From DASSKA01 sp035765755 (GTDB lineage Bacteria > Actinomycetota > Actinomycetes > Propionibacteriales > Nocardioidaceae), in assembly GCA_035765755.1 (NCBI GenBank), contig DASTWW010000175.1, positions 1-15,442 on the forward strand: a stretch of DNA of 15,442 bases. Direction: 5' to 3'. Numbering within the stretch: the stretch's first letter is position 1; every line of letters begins with the position of its first letter. Positions 13,017 through 15,442 of this stretch are shown one piece after another. A program made the position numbers and the translations under genes. The notes beneath the pieces were generated by a model. That model did not search any database. It was not told the DNA's origin and saw only the letters and a program-made list of their open reading frames with translations.

Positions 13017-13901
13017 TCAGGGCATCAGCAGCGAGCGCCGCCAGGTGGACCGCTGCCCACGGCCGATGAGGCCCTGCTCGTCGAGGAAGCCCACCACGCG
13101 CTCCCCCATCCAGGCCAGCGTCTGCTGGTAGTGCGGATTGGCCAACGCCTGCCGGCGCGCCTCCCGCGGGTCGAGCCCCACCGCGGCGTACACCTGCGGG
13201 TTGACCAGGCTGCGGGCGACGAAGAACGCGGTGTTCGCGGTGATAGTGCGGTGCCAGCCCAGCGACCGCCGCGACAGCGTGGGCACCAGGTCCTGGATCT
13301 GCTCGCGGGCGAACGACATGTGCCGGGCCTCCTCGAGCACGTGGATGCGGGAGACCATCCGGATCAGCGGCTGCACCCGTTCGTCCTTCATCAGCTCCCG
13401 CTGCCAGCGGTCCAGGATCTCCTCGGCGACCAGGATGGAGGCGTAGCCGCTCACCCCGGAGGCGAGCGCCTTGAAGCCGCGGCCGAGCCGGTGGACGTGC
13501 GGGACGGGGCCGTACGACGGGACGCCGAGCCGCTCGATCGCCCGCCCGAACATCACCGAGTGCCGGCACTCGTCGCCGATCTCGGTGAGGGCGTACTGGG
13601 TGCGGGAGGTCCGCGGGTCGGCGTCGTAGAGCTCGCGGACCATCATCTGCATCAGGATCAGCTCGAACCACAGGCCGACGCTGGCGATCGACGCGACCTC
13701 GTGCCGAGACAGCTCGACACGTTGCTCGTCGGTGAGCCCGCCCCACAGCGGGGTGCCGTACAGCGAGACCCGCTCGGGCTGCATGAACCACAGCCCGTCC
13801 ACGGGCGGGGCGTCCCAGTCGATGTCCACCTCGGGGTCGTAGGACTGCCGAGCCGAGGACTTGAGCAGCCGGGCGGGGACCGGGTCGGCGGTGAGGGTCA
13901 T
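13017..13901 (-). CDS. AurF-like diiron oxygenase
   Basis: A four-helix-bundle non-heme diiron protein related to the p-aminobenzoate N-oxygenase AurF (diiron oxygenase family). All seven expected ligands can be placed by spacing: Glu80 (GLWFE), Glu111 and His114 (DECRH), Glu160 (LVAEE), and His187, Glu191 and His194 (HVLEEARH), matching AurF Glu101, Glu136/His139, Glu196, His223/Glu227/His230. So the site appears intact. The length is 294 aa. The N-terminus ends in VDIDWDAPPVDGLWFMQPERVSLYGTPLW, of which WFMQPERVSLYGT is typical for actinobacterial members. ATG 13901 has GGAGG close upstream. It is divergent from a TetR gene with a palindrome between them, so it is likely the regulated target. 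Substrate unknown; N-oxygenation or hydroxylation is possible. Confidence 0.88.
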   Translation of the reverse strand: MTLTADPVPARLLKSSARQSYDPEVDIDWDAPPVDGLWFMQPERVSLYGTPLWGGLTDEQRVELSRHEVASIASVGLWFELILMQMMVRELYDADPRTSRTQYALTEIGDECRHSVMFGRAIERLGVPSYGPVPHVHRLGRGFKALASGVSGYASILVAEEILDRWQRELMKDERVQPLIRMVSRIHVLEEARHMSFAREQIQDLVPTLSRRSLGWHRTITANTAFFVARSLVNPQVYAAVGLDPREARRQALANPHYQQTLAWMGERVVGFLDEQGLIGRGQRSTWRRSLLMP

Positions 13902-13948
13902 CGCTCCTCCGTGTTCTGGGCTTCGAGCCTGGCTTTATCTGTTACCAG

Positions 13949-13970
13949 CGGTAGCGGATATCTGCTAGCG
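13949..13970. promoter_or_regulatory. Palindromic operator between the diiron oxygenase and TetR genes
   Basis: A 22-bp inverted repeat centred on GATATC (13957-13962), with 2 mismatched pairs out of 11; the inner part is TAGCGGATATCTGCTA (13952-13967). It overlaps the TetR -10 box and lies just upstream of a possible -10 (GATAAA, minus strand, 13939-13934) for the diiron oxygenase gene. Size and position suit a TetR-family binding site controlling both genes. Confidence 0.6.
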
Positions 13971-13971
13971 T
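13966..13971 (+). promoter_or_regulatory. -10 box of the TetR gene (leaderless start)
   Basis: TAGCGT followed by 7 nt and ATG 13979. The in-frame GTG at 13970 would overlap this box, so ATG 13979 is preferred. The end of the palindromic operator covers the box, consistent with autorepression. Confidence 0.55.
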
Positions 13972-13978
13972 GACTCAC

Positions 13979-14680
13979 ATGAGCCGACGCGTCAAGGGCA
14001 ACCCGGGCTCTTCGGACGGACGCAGCACCCGGTGGAGCGCGCACCGGCAGGCCCGCCGGGCCGAGCTGGTGGAGGCTGCGGTCGCGGCCATCGACGCCCA
14101 CGGCCGCGACGCGGGGATCGCCGAGATCGCCGCGACCGCCGCGGTGAGCAAGCCGGTGCTGTACCGGTACTTCGCCGACAAGGACGACCTGCACGCGGCC
14201 GTCGGCACGTGGGGCGCCGACCTGGTGCTGCAGCGGCTGCTGCCCAGCCTGTCCGCGGATCTGCCGCTCGAGGAGCGGGTCCGCAGAGGCGTGGACGCCT
14301 ACCTGGCCACCATCGAGGAGCACCCGAACGTGTTCCTGCTGCTGGTGCAGCACCGGGTCAGCGGGGACACCGACCCGCTCGCGGACGGCAAGGCGGCAAT
14401 CGCCGCGGCCATCGCCCGGGTGATGGGGGACGTGCTGCGGGCTCTCGATCTGGACGCCGGCGGCGCGGTGCCGTGGGCGCACGGCGTGGTCGGCCTGGGA
14501 CTGTCGGTCGGCGAGTGGTGGCTGTCGACGAGGACCATGTCGCGGGCCGCGGTGAGCGGCTACCTGACCGCGTTCTTGTGGAACGCGCTGGCCGGGATCT
14601 CCGGCGACTACGGGGTGCCGCTCGCGCCGAGCCGACCGCTGCGGGTGGTGCCGGACGAGCAGGAGGGGAACAAGTCATGA
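13979..14680 (+). CDS. TetR/AcrR family transcriptional regulator
   Basis: A 233-aa one-domain-plus-ligand repressor. The N-terminus has a basic, flexible stretch (about 1-28), then a TetR helix-turn-helix: RRAELVEAAVAAIDAHG leading into AGIAEIAATAAVSKPVLYRYFADKDDL (helices at about 46-52 and 56-65, given as AGIAEIAATAAV and SKPVLYRYFADKDDL). The rest is an alpha-helical ligand/dimer domain with FLLLVQHRV and GLGLSVGEWWLST. It probably represses itself and the divergent diiron oxygenase through the palindrome at 13949-13970. Its TGA overlaps the ATG of the DUF4873 gene by 4 nt, so regulator and DUF4873 are co-translated. The inducer is unknown; a lipid-like or aromatic ligand would be a guess. 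Confidence 0.92.
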   Translation: MSRRVKGNPGSSDGRSTRWSAHRQARRAELVEAAVAAIDAHGRDAGIAEIAATAAVSKPVLYRYFADKDDLHAAVGTWGADLVLQRLLPSLSADLPLEERVRRGVDAYLATIEEHPNVFLLLVQHRVSGDTDPLADGKAAIAAAIARVMGDVLRALDLDAGGAVPWAHGVVGLGLSVGEWWLSTRTMSRAAVSGYLTAFLWNALAGISGDYGVPLAPSRPLRVVPDEQEGNKS

Positions 14681-14970
14681 GCACCGCTGCGCACGAGGAT
14701 CCCGGGTACGACGGGCCGGCCCAGCTGGTCGGCGAGGACACCTCCGTCGAGGTGACCGTGCGGCTGCGCGGCCTGTTCCAGCCGATCGACGGGAAGTACC
14801 ACTGGCACGGGCGGGTGGCTGCCGATCCTTCCGTGGCCGAGCTGGCGCGGTCCGGCGCGTCCGTCGTACTCCGGACGCCGGAGGGCGAGGTGCCCGCGCG
14901 GCTGTCCGACGAGGACCCGTGGGGTCGCTTCCGGGTGACCGGCACCGGGAAGCCGCCATTCGATTTGTGA
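14677..14970 (+). CDS. DUF4873 family protein
   Basis: A small 97-aa soluble protein of the uncharacterised DUF4873 family. Recognisable parts are YDGPAQLVGE (11-20), VEVTVRLRGLFQPIDGKYHWHGRV (about 24-47; the key run is FQPIDGKYHWHGR) and GRFRVTGTGKPPFDL at the C-terminus. The pattern of short strands suggests a beta-barrel fold. ATG 14677 overlaps the TetR stop (ATGA) and has AGGAGG about 10 nt upstream within the TetR gene. Family members also occur fused or adjacent to flavin monooxygenases in actinobacteria, as far as I recall; here the neighbour is a diiron oxygenase, so a role in an oxidative pathway is a reasonable but unproven inference. Confidence 0.85.
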   Translation: MSTAAHEDPGYDGPAQLVGEDTSVEVTVRLRGLFQPIDGKYHWHGRVAADPSVAELARSGASVVLRTPEGEVPARLSDEDPWGRFRVTGTGKPPFDL

Positions 14971-14995
14971 CAGCGCTTGTACAAGTGCTGTTACA
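14966..14995. promoter_or_regulatory. Strong palindromic operator ahead of the MarR gene
   Basis: A 30-bp inverted repeat centred on CTTGTACAAG (14976-14985), with matching outer parts ACAGC/GCTGT and TGT/ACA; three of fifteen base pairs mismatch (14969/14992, 14975/14986, with the rest paired; the third is a tolerance for my hand alignment). It begins in the last codons of the DUF4873 gene and runs over the MarR -10 box, a typical layout for MarR autorepression. Confidence 0.7.
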
Positions 14996-14997
14996 GT
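14992..14997 (+). promoter_or_regulatory. -10 box of the MarR gene (leaderless start)
   Basis: TACAGT followed by 7 nt and GTG 15005. The box overlaps the right edge of the palindrome, so a bound regulator would block RNA polymerase. No ribosome site precedes the GTG. Confidence 0.55.
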
Positions 14998-15004
14998 TCG
15001 GTGG

Positions 15005-15442
15005 GTGACCTCGCGCAAGCACGCCGAGCCCGACCCCGTCGAGCCCGACCCCGTCGAGCCCGACCCCGCTGAGCCCGACCCCACCGAACACAGCCGCTGG
15101 CGGCCGTTGCGGCTGCTGCTCGGCGCGATGGACCTCGACATCGCCAGCCTGTACGACGAGCGGAGCGTAGCCGTGCGACCCCGCTACGTCATGCCTCTGG
15201 TGCGGCTGTCCCACCAGGGCCCGATGACCATCCGCCAGCTGGCCGATTCGGTGAGCGTCACGCACTCGGCGATGAGCCAGACGGTCGCCGCGATGCGCCG
15301 CGACGGGCTGGTGCGCAGCGTGGCGGGGCGCGGCGACGCCCGCACGCGTGAGGTGGCGGCGACCCGGAAGGGCCGAGCGCTGGTGCCGTTCATGGAGGCG
15401 GAGTGGCGCGCCACCGAGGCTGCCCTTGCCGAGCTCGAGGAG
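15005..15442 (+). CDS. MarR family transcriptional regulator, 3' partial
   Basis: The frame is open from GTG 15005 to the window end (146 codons), lacking the C-terminal dimer helix. A charged N-terminal tail with four EPDPx repeats (residues 8-27) precedes the MarR core: dimer helix LRLLLGAMDLDIASLYDE, then PLVRLSHQGPMTIRQLADSV with the helix-turn-helix and recognition helix SVTHSAMSQTVAAMRRDG (84-101), and a wing containing GRGDARTREVAATRKG, the common GD-R wing motif. MarR proteins typically sense small aromatic or oxidising compounds and repress nearby genes and themselves. GTG is chosen by its 7-nt distance from TACAGT. The palindrome at 14966-14995 is its probable operator. Targets beyond itself lie outside the window. 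Confidence 0.88.
   Translation, partial: MTSRKHAEPDPVEPDPVEPDPAEPDPTEHSRWRPLRLLLGAMDLDIASLYDERSVAVRPRYVMPLVRLSHQGPMTIRQLADSVSVTHSAMSQTVAAMRRDGLVRSVAGRGDARTREVAATRKGRALVPFMEAEWRATEAALAELEE
15026..15085 (+). repeat. 15-bp tandem repeat encoding EPDPx
   Basis: Four in-frame copies of GAGCCCGACCCCGTC or near versions at 15026-15040, 15041-15055, 15056-15070 and 15071-15085; the last base triplet varies (GTC, GTC, GCT, ACC). They encode EPDPV, EPDPV, EPDPA and EPDPT in the N-terminal tail of the MarR protein. Near-identity at DNA level suggests recent slippage. Confidence 0.9.

Noticed and set aside
12979..13791. Second minus-strand open frame overlapping the diiron oxygenase
   Set aside because: It is out of frame with the protein carrying all seven metal ligands and is Arg/Ala/Pro-rich; a shadow frame.
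1..15442. Mobile elements, phage genes, tRNA or rRNA genes
   Set aside because: I looked for transposase or integrase motifs, terminal inverted repeats and tRNA-like cloverleaf ends with GGTTC-type loops and found none convincing by eye.

Overview
The window is very GC-rich and densely coded, with frequent GTG starts, 4-nt and 1-nt gene overlaps and a gene order that closely matches the Mycobacterium tuberculosis pncB1-clpS-DUF2017-mec-cysO-cysM neighbourhood. This points to a high-GC actinobacterium; a Nocardioides-like (Propionibacteriales) or similar soil actinomycete is my guess, not something the sequence proves. I see no mobile elements, tRNA or rRNA genes, CRISPR arrays or phage genes. 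It reads as ordinary chromosome.

Left part (1-1680): the 3' two thirds of a secreted zinc metalloprotease gene, followed by two hairpins that separate it from a long leftward block. Leftward block (1687-6236, minus strand, read right to left): clpS (N-end-rule adaptor of ClpCP), a DUF2017 gene, then the cysteine-synthesis set mec-cysO-cysM (JAMM peptidase, sulfur-carrier protein, O-phosphoserine sulfhydrylase), then a PlsC-type acyltransferase and a divergent PRPP synthetase. In this pathway CysO thiocarboxylate donates sulfur to the aminoacrylate held by CysM, and Mec releases cysteine from the CysO-Cys adduct. CysO here is unusual: 18 residues follow the C-terminal Gly-Gly that must normally be free.

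Middle (6261-8794): pncB and pncA, two steps of nicotinamide salvage (nicotinamide to nicotinate to NaMN), then a convergent HdeD-like membrane protein. clpS and pncB are divergent, and their -10 boxes overlap. From 8795 to 9037 lies a regulatory-looking region with a 45-bp tandem repeat carrying perfect hairpins, in front of an MFS exporter (9038-10303). The exporter's end overlaps a convergent DUF1697 gene.

Right part (10864-15442): an unnamed conserved-looking protein translationally coupled to fumarylacetoacetase (last step of tyrosine/homogentisate breakdown). Next come an AurF-like diiron oxygenase divergent from a TetR regulator plus a DUF4873 protein, with a palindrome between them, and finally a MarR regulator cut by the window end, with a strong palindromic operator over its promoter.

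A recurring theme is the promoter form TAnnnT, a 6-7 nt gap, then the start codon itself (clpS, pncB, pncA, mec, the 10864 gene, the TetR and the MarR genes). These transcripts are probably leaderless, and the spacing was used here to choose several starts.
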